Shown piece after piece: positions 1 to 7,339 of a stretch of DNA of 11,970 nucleotides. Position 1 is the first letter of the stretch. The number at the start of each line of letters is the position of its first letter. The translations under genes and the position numbers were made by a program. The stretch comes from an uncultured Allomuricauda sp. Lineage in GTDB: Bacteria > Bacteroidota > Bacteroidia > Flavobacteriales > Flavobacteriaceae. The notes beneath the pieces were generated by a model. That model saw only the letters and a program-made list of their open reading frames with translations, did no database searches and was not told where the DNA came from. Where the stretch lies: assembly GCA_937911965.1 (NCBI GenBank), contig CALDPL010000339.1:1-11970 (forward strand), written 5' to 3'.

Positions 1-73
<73 letters not shown>

Positions 74-75
74 AG

Positions 76-110
76 AAAGCCATCAACCAGAAGTTGATGG
101 CTTTTTCTTT
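76..110 (+). terminator. Rho-independent terminator of the tRNA transcript
   Basis: A perfect 12-bp stem (76-87 with 93-104, AAAGCCATCAAC and its complement) has a 5-base loop (CAGAA) and is followed by TTCTTT. It starts two bases after the tRNA CCA, which is where an intrinsic terminator for the tRNA should be. A second hairpin (99-107 with 113-121) overlaps its 3' arm. Confidence 0.85.
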
Positions 111-121
111 GCGAAAAAGCC

Positions 122-542
122 AAGGCCCGACTTGGACTTTAAAGCAAGGAAAAATACAACACCATGAGCTGCATTTTGGTGGTCTTCATTTCGATTAATC
201 TTTTTGGCCGATACCGGGGACAAGGAGGATAATCCAGTCCCTGATGCCAATAAAATCAAGAGCTCCGAGAGATTGGGGGTCTTTCTTTTTTGCAATAAGT
301 TCATAATATAGGATTTTCAACCTACTGGATTACAATAATTTATTTTTTGGAGGGCATTGGGATCAATCTCCATTTGGATTTAGAAATACCTTTAGTGGCC
401 AATATGATTTTTAACTCTCCATAGATTTTATGGGCAAAGCATAATTTTTTGGCAGACCAAACGTAGAGCTGTCAACTGAAATGAATATAAAAATGGGAAT
501 GTCTTATTAAAAAAAGAGTGTTTTATTGTAGTGTCAGGATTA
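122..542. other. AT-rich gap between the tRNA and fic with no supported gene
   Basis: No convincing coding sequence is visible on either strand. An open frame on the minus strand (83-304) runs into the tRNA terminator and has no recognisable domain. A second minus-strand stretch without stops (343-471, about 43 codons) has no good start codon and only a vague resemblance to the YG...I...G segment of IS3-type transposases. This may be decayed mobile DNA beside a tRNA, but that is inference. Around 503-530 lies a degenerate relative of the half-site array that follows. Confidence 0.5.
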
Positions 543-632
543 TTATTTAAATATATGCATGTATTTTTAAATAAGAAATATTTTATTTAAATTTGATTAC
601 TGAATTTTAAATAAGGAAGCGTTTTATTTAAA
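543..632. promoter_or_regulatory. Array of five TTATTTAAA half-sites at the fic promoter
   Basis: The 9-mer TTATTTAAA occurs exactly at 543-551, 583-591 and 624-632, and as its complement TTTAAATAA at 566-574 and 606-614. The last four form two inverted repeats: 566-591 with an 8-bp spacer and 606-632 with a 9-bp spacer. Same-orientation copies recur every 40-41 bp, about four helical turns. A Bacteroidota-type -7 element TAAATTTG (588-595) overlaps the first palindrome. The second palindrome would then lie just after the transcription start. This geometry fits a repressor operator acting on fic. The binding protein is unknown; the winged-helix end of the Fic protein itself is one candidate. 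Confidence 0.6.
588..595 (+). promoter_or_regulatory. Candidate -7 promoter element of fic (TAAATTTG)
   Basis: It matches the Bacteroidota primary-sigma -7 consensus TAnnTTTG exactly and lies 60 bp before the fic ATG. No clear TTG -33 element is seen 19-21 bp upstream. In such AT-rich DNA a chance match is possible. Confidence 0.4.
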
Positions 633-655
633 ACACCAACATACATTCAATTCCA

Positions 656-1777
656 ATGAAAGATTTCAAAGCAGGAACCTATATTAACCAAGGATATTAC
701 AGAAGCTTTCAGCCTACTGAACTGAACAGGCAATGGCTATTGGATGATATGGAGATACAACAATTACTGTCCCAAGCCGACCGACAGATGGGGCGTTTGG
801 ATATGTATTCCGAATATGTCCCAAATATCAAATTGTTCATAAGTATGCACGTAGCCAAGGAAGCTACACAGAGCAGCAAGATTGAGGGTACACAAACCAA
901 TATAGAAGATGCTTTTTTGGATAAAGAAGATTTGGGAGTTGAGCGAAGGGACGATTGGGTAGAGGTTCATAATTATATTGAAGCTATGAACAAAGCTATT
1001 CAGAAACTCCACGATTTACCTTTTTCATCTCGGCTAATCCGTGATACGCACCGCATATTATTGCAAAGTGTCCGTGGAGAACATAAATTGCCCGGCGAAT
1101 TTCGAACCAGTCAAAATTGGATAGGTGGTGCCAGTATAAATGATGCAACTTTTATACCTCCTGTACATACTTCTGTGCCGGGGTTGATGAATGATTTGGA
1201 GAAATTCACTCATAACGATGAATACTTTTTCCCTGATTTGTTAAAGATAGCATTGATACATTACCAGTTTGAGACCATTCACCCTTTCTTGGATGGAAAT
1301 GGTCGTGTAGGGCGTTTATTGATTACGCTTTACCTGGTAGATAAAGGAATCCTTAAAAAACCTATTTTATATTTATCGGATTTTTTTGAACGCAATCGAG
1401 GATTATATTATGATAATTTAATGCGCGTTCGTACGCATAGTGATATAAAACAATGGTTGAAGTTTTTTTTGGTAGGCATCATAGAAACAGCGAAAAGTGG
1501 CATTGCCACATTCGATGCCATATTAAAATTGAAAAAAGAAAAAGAAGAATTAATACAAAAGAACAGCACACGAAGCCACCATTTACTCAACATATTGGAC
1601 CATTTATATCAACGCCCCATCATCAACGCCCAACAGGTGGTGGAATTTACAGGCATATCAACGCCAACTGCCTACAAAATTATCGATGAAATGGAGCAGT
1701 ATGAAATACTAAAGGAAATGACCGGTGGTAAAAGAGGACAAAAATTTATGTTCGAACCTTATATCAAATTATTCTAA
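656..1777 (+). CDS. Fic-family protein AMP-transferase, class II, with winged-helix C-terminus
   Basis: This cytoplasmic enzyme of 373 residues is predicted to transfer AMP from ATP to a hydroxyl side chain of a target protein. An N-terminal Fic_N-type region (about 1-95) contains the inhibitory helix motif SSKIEG (73-78), which fits [S/T]xxxE[G/N]. The Glu at 77 should block productive ATP binding, so the enzyme is probably autoinhibited. The Fic core follows: a target-docking flap near 147-158 (GEFR..QNWIGG), FIPP near 166-169, and the intact catalytic motif HPFLDGNGRVGR (209-220) with its catalytic His209. The C-terminal 70 residues look like a winged helix-turn-helix, as in Shewanella and Bacteroides Fic proteins of this architecture. 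The ATG at 656 follows the operator-like array and is the first sensible start. There is no antitoxin partner, consistent with in-chain inhibition. The gene is visibly more AT-rich than the GH43-to-RidA region. Target unknown. Confidence 0.95.
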   Translation: MKDFKAGTYINQGYYRSFQPTELNRQWLLDDMEIQQLLSQADRQMGRLDMYSEYVPNIKLFISMHVAKEATQSSKIEGTQTNIEDAFLDKEDLGVERRDDWVEVHNYIEAMNKAIQKLHDLPFSSRLIRDTHRILLQSVRGEHKLPGEFRTSQNWIGGASINDATFIPPVHTSVPGLMNDLEKFTHNDEYFFPDLLKIALIHYQFETIHPFLDGNGRVGRLLITLYLVDKGILKKPILYLSDFFERNRGLYYDNLMRVRTHSDIKQWLKFFLVGIIETAKSGIATFDAILKLKKEKEELIQKNSTRSHHLLNILDHLYQRPIINAQQVVEFTGISTPTAYKIIDEMEQYEILKEMTGGKRGQKFMFEPYIKLF

Positions 1778-1870
1778 TGGCAATTATCCGACATAAACGC
1801 ACTCAATTTGTCAAAATATGCGCAGTTGGAATTTTTTAAGCCTGCTGCCGAACACGGTATAAAACAATAA
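1778..1870 (+). other. 30-codon open stretch in frame after the fic stop codon
   Basis: Directly after the TAA of fic (1775-1777) the same frame stays open for 30 codons, to a TAA at 1868-1870. The stretch has a plausible protein-like composition (it ends LEFFKPAAEHGIKQ) and no start codon of its own. It could be the remains of a longer 3' end, the tail of a displaced gene, or chance. I do not recognise it. Confidence 0.25.
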
Positions 1871-1892
1871 CCACATTTATAAAATTGAAGGC

Positions 1893-3131
1893 TCAATTCA
1901 GCTGGATTCTGGATTTAATAAGATTGATGTTGGTTTTGGTCACCCCGTGATTTGTCGCCAAGGTTTCCCATTGCCGCAGTGCGTGTTTGGTCTGTTCGAT
2001 GAATTCATCAATTTCAGCTCGCTTTATATTGGCCTCTTGGCCCAACCTCATCAAATGATCAATGGTGGGCGACTGTCCCTCGCCCATAACCATGGTACTT
2101 TGTTGCCCTCCCGGACCGGATGAAAAAGTCAAATCGTAGGCAGGGGAATGTTTCCATTGGCCCATACCATCCATTAGAAATGAAAAATTCTTTCCGTGAT
2201 CATCACGGTTGTGGGAAAGTACATTGAAGACGGCAAGACGATACATTTTTTCAACTTCACGTATATCCTTGGTAAGAAAACCCGTAAGTGCGATCAAATC
2301 CTCATAGTCCAATGAGGGAGTTCTAAAATCCGAATGCAATAGTCCCCCCGCCGTATGCATGTGAATTCTTTGATTGCCCATTCTGTCAAAGCGCTGTGTG
2401 GCAAAATACCCAGCTCCTTTCGTGGCTTCAAATAAATGTACCGGCATCATTTCAATACCAGCCTGCTTGGCCATCAATGCATAGACATACTCAATGGCAC
2501 CGGCGTCGACCCCGTCCGAACTATTGGCGAATTTCCCCAGCCAATGTTCATAATCGTCCTGCAAGGAAAACGTTCCGGAAACAATATGATCTTTTGTTTT
2601 GTTTAAACCGATTAGTGCCTTGGGACGCGCTCCGGCAGATGACCCGTTTAAATCAATCAATTCTTTTAAAACCTCACTCGACTCCCCATCCAATATCTCT
2701 TGTGTGCTTTGGGACAATTCATCCAGATCGATCTCGTTTTGCCCATCTCCCAACTTGTTATTATCGGGCTCGTAAACAAGTGCGCCGAGTCCTCGAACAC
2801 CAATATGTGCCAAACGGTCCAAAGGTGAAAAGTCCTCTGACATCATATTTTGGCTTCTTAGATATCGATCAAAAAGCAGCCTTCCCCAACCGTCTGGAAG
2901 GCTATCATTGAAAACACCGGGCAACCCCTCAAATGGACGGTATTCAAATGTATGCAAGCCTGGATTCAAAGGAAGTTTTAGGGGTGATATTTCCAACCCA
3001 CGACCTAAAAAATCTTGATCATATTCAAAATAAATCCGATAATCCCGTATAGCCAAACGTCCTACGGATATAATTTCCCCGTCAAAATCCAACCCTACCC
3101 TTAGTTCGTTTATAGAAATGAAATTTTTCAT
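1893..3131 (-). CDS. hipA: HipA-family serine/threonine protein kinase (toxin of a HipBA-type pair)
   Basis: This 412-residue kinase has the PI3K-like HipA fold; the E. coli homologue phosphorylates glutamyl-tRNA synthetase and causes dormancy. The N-terminal HipA subdomain (about 1-110) includes GLPGVFNDSLPDGWGR (69-84). The Gly/Ser loop SSAGARPK (164-171) corresponds to the segment with the autophosphorylated serine of E. coli HipA, and its serines are kept. RFDR is at 247-250. The catalytic loop SHNRDDHGKN (306-315) holds the Asp and Asn needed for catalysis and Mg, and AYDL (331-334, Asp333) is the DFG-like metal site. All key residues are present, so it should be active. Its ATG overlaps the stop of the upstream hipB (ATGA), so the two are co-transcribed and translationally coupled. 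This is the fused full-length form, not the split HipS/HipT form. The substrate in this organism is unknown. Confidence 0.93.
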   Translation of the reverse strand: MKNFISINELRVGLDFDGEIISVGRLAIRDYRIYFEYDQDFLGRGLEISPLKLPLNPGLHTFEYRPFEGLPGVFNDSLPDGWGRLLFDRYLRSQNMMSEDFSPLDRLAHIGVRGLGALVYEPDNNKLGDGQNEIDLDELSQSTQEILDGESSEVLKELIDLNGSSAGARPKALIGLNKTKDHIVSGTFSLQDDYEHWLGKFANSSDGVDAGAIEYVYALMAKQAGIEMMPVHLFEATKGAGYFATQRFDRMGNQRIHMHTAGGLLHSDFRTPSLDYEDLIALTGFLTKDIREVEKMYRLAVFNVLSHNRDDHGKNFSFLMDGMGQWKHSPAYDLTFSSGPGGQQSTMVMGEGQSPTIDHLMRLGQEANIKRAEIDEFIEQTKHALRQWETLATNHGVTKTNINLIKSRIQLN

Positions 3132-3433
3132 TTACGCCACCCTCTTTTAGGTTTTTTATCCTCCTTCTCCCTCAAAACGTCATCTATGGTCGAGAAGTTA
3201 TTTCCCAGGGGTTTTGTTGCTTCGATAAGGTTTTCCATACATCCAAGAGCCATGGACAACTTGATAAAAGACTCCAGGGAGAGCACGCCTTTTTGCTCAA
3301 ATTTACGCAAGGAAGAAAGGGGCACCCCCGAACGTTTGGAAAGACCCTCCTGGGTCAGCCCTTGTTCAAGACGCAAATCCCTCATATTCCGAGCAATTTC
3401 TTTTTGGGCATTTAAAGACGAGATAAGTAACAC
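3128..3433 (-). CDS. hipB: HipB-like Xre-family antitoxin/repressor
   Basis: A small helix-turn-helix protein precedes hipA and overlaps it by 4 bases. The Xre/Cro HTH spans IARNMRDLRLEQGLTQEGLSK to about FEQKG: helix 1 RNMRDLRLEQG, helix 2 LTQEGLSKRSG, recognition helix VPLSSLRKFEQ. A charged tail ends in KKPKRGWRK. It should neutralise HipA and repress its own operon. Start choice: the frame can be extended to a TTG at 3454, but that TTG lies inside a perfect -7 element (3452-3459) and so should not be translated. The GTG at 3431-3433 is the next usable start. The ATG at 3383-3385 would cut into helix 1. The exact N-terminus is therefore uncertain (up to 7 residues longer or 16 shorter). 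Confidence 0.85.
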   Translation of the reverse strand: MLLISSLNAQKEIARNMRDLRLEQGLTQEGLSKRSGVPLSSLRKFEQKGVLSLESFIKLSMALGCMENLIEATKPLGNNFSTIDDVLREKEDKKPKRGWRK

Positions 3434-3484
3434 TATAATAATGTTTATGTACAAATATAGTATTTTTTTATCATTATAGTGTTA
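3428..3484 (-). promoter_or_regulatory. hipBA promoter flanked by a 12-bp inverted repeat (operator pair)
   Basis: TAACACTATAAT (3428-3439) and its exact complement ATTATAGTGTTA (3473-3484) are separated by 33 bp. Between them, on the minus strand, lies a perfect -7 element TATATTTG (3452-3459), which fits TAnnTTTG. The middle also holds a shorter related piece, ATATAGTAT. One arm therefore sits upstream of the -7 element and the other over the start of hipB. This is expected for autorepression by a HipB dimer or by HipBA, perhaps with looping. No clear -33 TTG is seen. The sequence is unlike the E. coli HipB operator (TATCC N8 GGATA). Confidence 0.65.
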
Positions 3485-3640
3485 GTTATAATATATATTA
3501 AATGCCATTCGGAAAGCGGGTTCACGATAATCGAAATGGAGATTCAAGGATATCAATTTGCTGCGTCAGAAAATTGATTCGCCATTGATTCAACCCTTTG
3601 ATGAATTTAATGTTTAGATTTACAAAAATCATTGGATCCA

Positions 3641-4228
3641 ATGAAGATTGTATTTCTGGTATTACTAGCTGCATTTTTCGCATCAAAGGGCAAGTCACAG
3701 GAGCTAGATTCCATCAAGAAGACCCCTGTTGATGGAGTTGTCGAATTGGGCTTGTTCGAAGAACGAATTTATCAGTTTAAAAACACCAAATTACCTGAAT
3801 TCCAACTTCTTGATATGAATGGTCAGTTGATCGATTCCAAGGATTACCACGGCAAACCGATGGTAGTGAATTTCTGGTTTTCAAGCTGTGAACCATGCAT
3901 CGAGGAGCTGCCGGTCCTAAATGCGCTCGCTAAAGAATTTAAGGACCAAATTTCATTTCTTGCAATTACATTTGAGTCGGGGCCGACGGTCCAAAAGTTT
4001 CTGGAAAAACGAAAGTTTCAATTCCGGCATTTGGTCGACGCAAAGCAATACATCAAGGAATTCGGTATGTTCGGATATCCCAAGACCTTGGTGATCGATT
4101 CGGAGCAAAACATTGTGGAAATCATGAAGATGATGCCCAAACAGGAAGAACTGCCCAAGTCGGTTCGAAGGGAGGAATTTTTCAAGGCACAATTTGAAAC
4201 CGTATTCAATCGTCTGTTCAATAATTAG
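3641..4228 (+). CDS. Exported TlpA-like thiol-disulfide oxidoreductase (thioredoxin fold)
   Basis: This 195-residue protein has an N-terminal signal sequence (MKIVFLVLLAAFFASKGKSQ), so it probably acts in the periplasm. The thioredoxin/AhpC-TSA-like fold begins around LPEFQLLDMNGQLIDS. The redox motif FWFSSCEPC has Cys83 and Cys86 with EELP after it, and the cis-proline loop FGYPKTLVID has Pro147. Likely roles are reduction of disulfides in cytochrome c maturation or in other periplasmic proteins; the true partner cannot be read from the neighbours. An upstream in-frame TTG at 3632 would only add three residues before the classical signal peptide, so the ATG at 3641 is preferred. It stands alone, divergent from hipBA. 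Confidence 0.9.
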   Translation: MKIVFLVLLAAFFASKGKSQELDSIKKTPVDGVVELGLFEERIYQFKNTKLPEFQLLDMNGQLIDSKDYHGKPMVVNFWFSSCEPCIEELPVLNALAKEFKDQISFLAITFESGPTVQKFLEKRKFQFRHLVDAKQYIKEFGMFGYPKTLVIDSEQNIVEIMKMMPKQEELPKSVRREEFFKAQFETVFNRLFNN

Positions 4229-4456
4229 ATGATCCTCAAAGCAAACCCACGAAACATTAAACTGAATTTTGAATGGTTTTGGAAGTTCCGATTTGTCCTT
4301 TGTTTTGGCAATCTCCCCCTAATGTCACAACCACAAAGCCCATTGGTACCCCCTTTTTGGAATCAGCTTGGTCAAAGGTTCCCGTTCAATCAAAAAACTC
4401 CAATGCATTCCAACCAGATTGGTTATTTTTAACGGCAACACCAACTATCGAAATCG

Positions 4457-6217
4457 ATGAACGCAGCACAAACCAAAACATCCCCAAATTTGCAATTGCT
4501 GATTCTAAGCTTAATTCTGGTCATGGTCCCGGAAATGGGAATGGGCCAAAGCAAGGGATTCCAAGGGAACTCCCCACTGTTTTCAGAGTTTGTCTACAGT
4601 GGAAACGATAGGATATATGAGGATCACCCCTTGGCAGGGGATGAATTTTACAATCCCATCCTACAGGGATGCTATCCCGATCCGGCCATCACCCGAAAGG
4701 GCGATGACTATTATATGGTGTGCTCTTCCTTTGCCATGGTCCCCGGGGTGCCGATCTTTCACTCCAGGGATTTGGTGAACTGGACCCAGATCGGTCATGT
4801 CCTGGATAGAGGCTCACAACTGAAAGTGGAAGAGGTCGGAATCAGCGAGGGAATCTATGCGCCGGGAATCACTTACAATCCCCATAACGACACCTTCTAT
4901 ATGATCACCACCCATATTGGAGGTGGGCTTGGAAACATAATCGTTAAGTCCAAGGACCCCTGGAAGGGTTGGAGCGATCCCATAAAATTGGACTTCAATG
5001 GAATAGATCCCTCCCTTTTCATTGACGATGATGGAAAGGCCTATGTGGTGCACAACGATGCCCCGGACCCGGGCAAGGAACTCTATGATGGGCATAGGGT
5101 CATCAAGGTCTGGGAATATGACCTGGAACGGGACCGGGTAATTCCAAATACGGATAAAATCATTGTGGACGGTGGGGTCGACCTCTCCCAAAAACCCATT
5201 TGGATCGAGGCACCCCACCTCTATAAAAAGGACGGAAGTTATTATCTGATGTGTGCCGAGGGCGGCACCGGGGACTGGCACAGTGAGGTCATTTTTAAAA
5301 GTGACGGTCCAAAAGGCCCCTTTGTCCCCGCAGCAAACAACCCCATATTGACCCAACGTTATTTTCCAAAGGACCGGCCCAACAAAGTGGATTGGGCGGG
5401 CCATGCCGATATCATCGAGGGACCCGATGGAAAACATTATGGGGTATTTCTCGGGGTACGTCCCAATGAAAGCGATCGGGTGAACACCGGCAGGGAGACC
5501 TTTATATTGCCCGTGGATTGGTCGGGGGAATTCCCGGTTTTTGAAAACGGGCTGGTTCCCATGGAACCCAAATTGAAGATGCCCAAAGAGGTCGAGAACA
5601 GGACCGGAAAGGACGGGTACTTTCCCAATGGCAATTTCACCTTTGCGGACGATTTTACCTCCAATACACTGGATCCCCGTTGGATCGGCCTGAGAGGTCC
5701 GTGTGAAGCCTTTGTCGAACCCACAAAAAAGGGCCTGAAAATCCATCCCTTCCCCGTCAACATCAAAGAGGCCAAACCAACCTCCACCCTCTTTCACAGG
5801 CAGCAGCACAACAGCTTTACCCTTACGGCCACCATGGACTACAGGCCAAGCTCCCAAAACGATCTGGCCGGCCTGGTCGCCCTTCAGAACGAAGGTTCCA
5901 ATTATGTGTTCGGATTGACCAAAAAGGGGAAGGATCACTTTATGGTCTTGGAAAAAAACAAATGGCCCAATCGACAGGGCACCATAATTTCAGAACTCAT
6001 CGAAAGCGTCAAAATCGAATTGAGCGGTCCCGTGCGACTTAAAATCACCGCAAAGGGCGATGCCTATGAATTCTCATATGCCCTAGGTGAAAAAGGATTT
6101 GTGCCCCTGGGCGGCACCGTATCGGGAGATATTCTGTCCACCAATGTGGCCGGTGGCTTTACAGGCTGTTTGTTGGGCCTGTACGCCACCGCCGCCAACG
6201 ACATTCGGCCCGAGTGA
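4457..6217 (+). CDS. Secreted GH43 glycoside hydrolase (beta-xylosidase / arabinofuranosidase type)
   Basis: This 586-residue protein has a signal peptide (hydrophobic 12-24, likely cut after GMGQ), so it is exported. The five-bladed propeller GH43 domain (about 65-370) carries all three acid residues: Asp75 in YPDPAI (general base), Asp184 in GIDPSLF (pKa modulator) and Glu251 in WIEAPH (general acid), plus the conserved GHADIIEGPDG (315-324). The opening (YNPILQGCYPDPAI, VPGVPIFHSRDLVNW, GHVLDR) is typical of the beta-xylosidase/alpha-L-arabinofuranosidase branch. A second jelly-roll domain (about 395-575, FADDFTSNTLDPRWIGLRG onward) matches the GH43 C2 beta-xylosidase C-terminal domain. 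The likely substrate is xylo-oligosaccharides or arabinoxylan fragments. The end is odd: after GLYATAAN the protein stops within six residues, and the closing strand usual in this family (like DFDWFEY) is not seen. The next gene follows on the same strand after 127 bp. Confidence 0.92.
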   Translation: MNAAQTKTSPNLQLLILSLILVMVPEMGMGQSKGFQGNSPLFSEFVYSGNDRIYEDHPLAGDEFYNPILQGCYPDPAITRKGDDYYMVCSSFAMVPGVPIFHSRDLVNWTQIGHVLDRGSQLKVEEVGISEGIYAPGITYNPHNDTFYMITTHIGGGLGNIIVKSKDPWKGWSDPIKLDFNGIDPSLFIDDDGKAYVVHNDAPDPGKELYDGHRVIKVWEYDLERDRVIPNTDKIIVDGGVDLSQKPIWIEAPHLYKKDGSYYLMCAEGGTGDWHSEVIFKSDGPKGPFVPAANNPILTQRYFPKDRPNKVDWAGHADIIEGPDGKHYGVFLGVRPNESDRVNTGRETFILPVDWSGEFPVFENGLVPMEPKLKMPKEVENRTGKDGYFPNGNFTFADDFTSNTLDPRWIGLRGPCEAFVEPTKKGLKIHPFPVNIKEAKPTSTLFHRQQHNSFTLTATMDYRPSSQNDLAGLVALQNEGSNYVFGLTKKGKDHFMVLEKNKWPNRQGTIISELIESVKIELSGPVRLKITAKGDAYEFSYALGEKGFVPLGGTVSGDILSTNVAGGFTGCLLGLYATAANDIRPE

Positions 6218-6344
6218 CCTTGAATTCCCTTCCATAAAAAATGTGTGGTCAAAAGGAGATGCATTGAATTTTTGTGCCGAGATTTGCATCTTTAAAAACC
6301 CCTGGTATCTTATTGGCCTTCGGGTCCGATCGAACCCCCATGAA

Positions 6345-7250
6345 ATGTCCCATTTGACCCCCAAACACCTTGTATTGGCCCTGATGACCGTTATCATCTG
6401 GGGAAGCAACTTCATTGCCATTTTCGTTGCCCTCGAAGAGCTTCCCCCCTTTCTTTTTGTGGCCGTCCGCTTGGGATTGTCCGCCTTGCCCTTTGCCCTG
6501 TTCCTGCCCAGGCCCAAAGGCCCCATAAAGCACATCATCGGATATGGGTTGTTCAATTACGCCCTGCAGTTTGGCCTCCTCTTCAGCGGGATCCATCTCG
6601 GGCTGTCCCCGGGACTGGCCTCCCTGGTGCTCCAGGTTCAGGTATTCTTCTCCATTGGGTTGGCCTTCTTTCTTTTTAGGGACCGACCCAGCCCCATGAA
6701 AATCTTTGGGTCCCTGATATCCTTTGTCGGAATCGCCCTGGTAGCTTCCAACATCAATGGCAATGCCACCTTGCTCGGACTTGTCCTGACCTTGCTTGCG
6801 GCCCTTTCCTGGGCCCTGGGAAACATATTCGTAAAAAAGGTAAACTCCGAATCCGCCCTGTCCCTTGTGGTATGGGGCAACCTTGTCGCCTTCCCCTTTA
6901 TGCTTGCGACCTCCTTCTTTATTGACGGTCCGTCCACAATGTTGGGTTCCCTGCAAAATATATCCTGGCAGGCCATGGCCTCGGTGGCCTTTGTCGTTTA
7001 TGTTTCCACCCACCTGGGATATGGCATGTGGAGCTTTCTGATGAAGACCTATTCCACCTCCACTGTGGTCCCCTTCACCCTATTGATCCCCGTGGTGGGA
7101 CTCATGAGTTCCGCCCTGTTCCTGGGAGAGGAATTGAGCCCTTGGAAACTGTGGGCCTCCCTCCTGATCATGGCAGGGCTGATCTTCAATTTGCTCGAAA
7201 AGCAGGTTTGGCTCCTATGGGGAAACATCAGGACCAAAAGGAGAATTTAG
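6345..7250 (+). CDS. eamA: EamA-type inner-membrane exporter (DMT superfamily)
   Basis: This 301-residue, ten-helix transporter is built from two EamA repeats (about 8-135 and 143-286). The sequence follows E. coli EamA (O-acetylserine/cysteine exporter) closely in layout: WGSNFIAI near the start, PPFLF and RP, GYGLFNYALQFGLLF, PGLASLVLQVQVFF, LSWALGNIF, GYGMWS (226-231), and the final VPFTLLIPVVGL with LGEEL. Export of cysteine-pathway metabolites or other amino acids is plausible, but DMT substrates are hard to predict. The frame is open upstream to 6087, inside the GH43 gene. The ATG at 6345 is chosen because it gives the normal family length and begins right before the first helix (MSHLTPKHLVLALMTVIIWG). 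Confidence 0.88.
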   Translation: MSHLTPKHLVLALMTVIIWGSNFIAIFVALEELPPFLFVAVRLGLSALPFALFLPRPKGPIKHIIGYGLFNYALQFGLLFSGIHLGLSPGLASLVLQVQVFFSIGLAFFLFRDRPSPMKIFGSLISFVGIALVASNINGNATLLGLVLTLLAALSWALGNIFVKKVNSESALSLVVWGNLVAFPFMLATSFFIDGPSTMLGSLQNISWQAMASVAFVVYVSTHLGYGMWSFLMKTYSTSTVVPFTLLIPVVGLMSSALFLGEELSPWKLWASLLIMAGLIFNLLEKQVWLLWGNIRTKRRI

Positions 7251-7339
7251 TCCCCTAACGGCCAAGGGACCGGGAACGGACCTTAGGGTCAACAGGAAAA
7301 GAACAATCCCTTTCCAGATTATCCCTTGATTTCAGTATC

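Noticed and set aside
83..304. 73-residue minus-strand frame after the tRNA
   Set aside because: It reads through the tRNA terminator hairpin, has no domain or promoter, and ends in low-complexity Lys/Ser codons; probably not a gene.
340..471. 43-codon minus-strand open stretch with a YG...I...G pattern recalling IS3 transposases
   Set aside because: No start codon, no terminal repeats, no further transposase motifs; the resemblance is too weak.
2396..2911. 171-residue plus-strand frame
   Set aside because: Antisense to the intact hipA; no recognisable domain.
4229..4611. Two overlapping plus-strand frames (4229-4432 and 4273-4611) before the GH43 gene
   Set aside because: No family resemblance, odd composition rich in Pro/Asn/Gln, and the second overlaps the GH43 signal-peptide region in another frame. 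The gap shows no clear promoter either.
4814..5938. 374-residue minus-strand frame inside the GH43 gene
   Set aside because: Shadow of a strongly supported enzyme with all catalytic residues; such antisense frames arise from its codon bias.
6087..6344. N-terminal extension of the EamA protein from an upstream ATG
   Set aside because: It overlaps the GH43 coding sequence, adds 86 residues not found in the family, and the ATG at 6345 gives the normal length.
6249..7013. 254-residue minus-strand frame inside eamA
   Set aside because: Gly/Gln/Lys-rich mirror of hydrophobic transporter codons; not a protein-like sequence.
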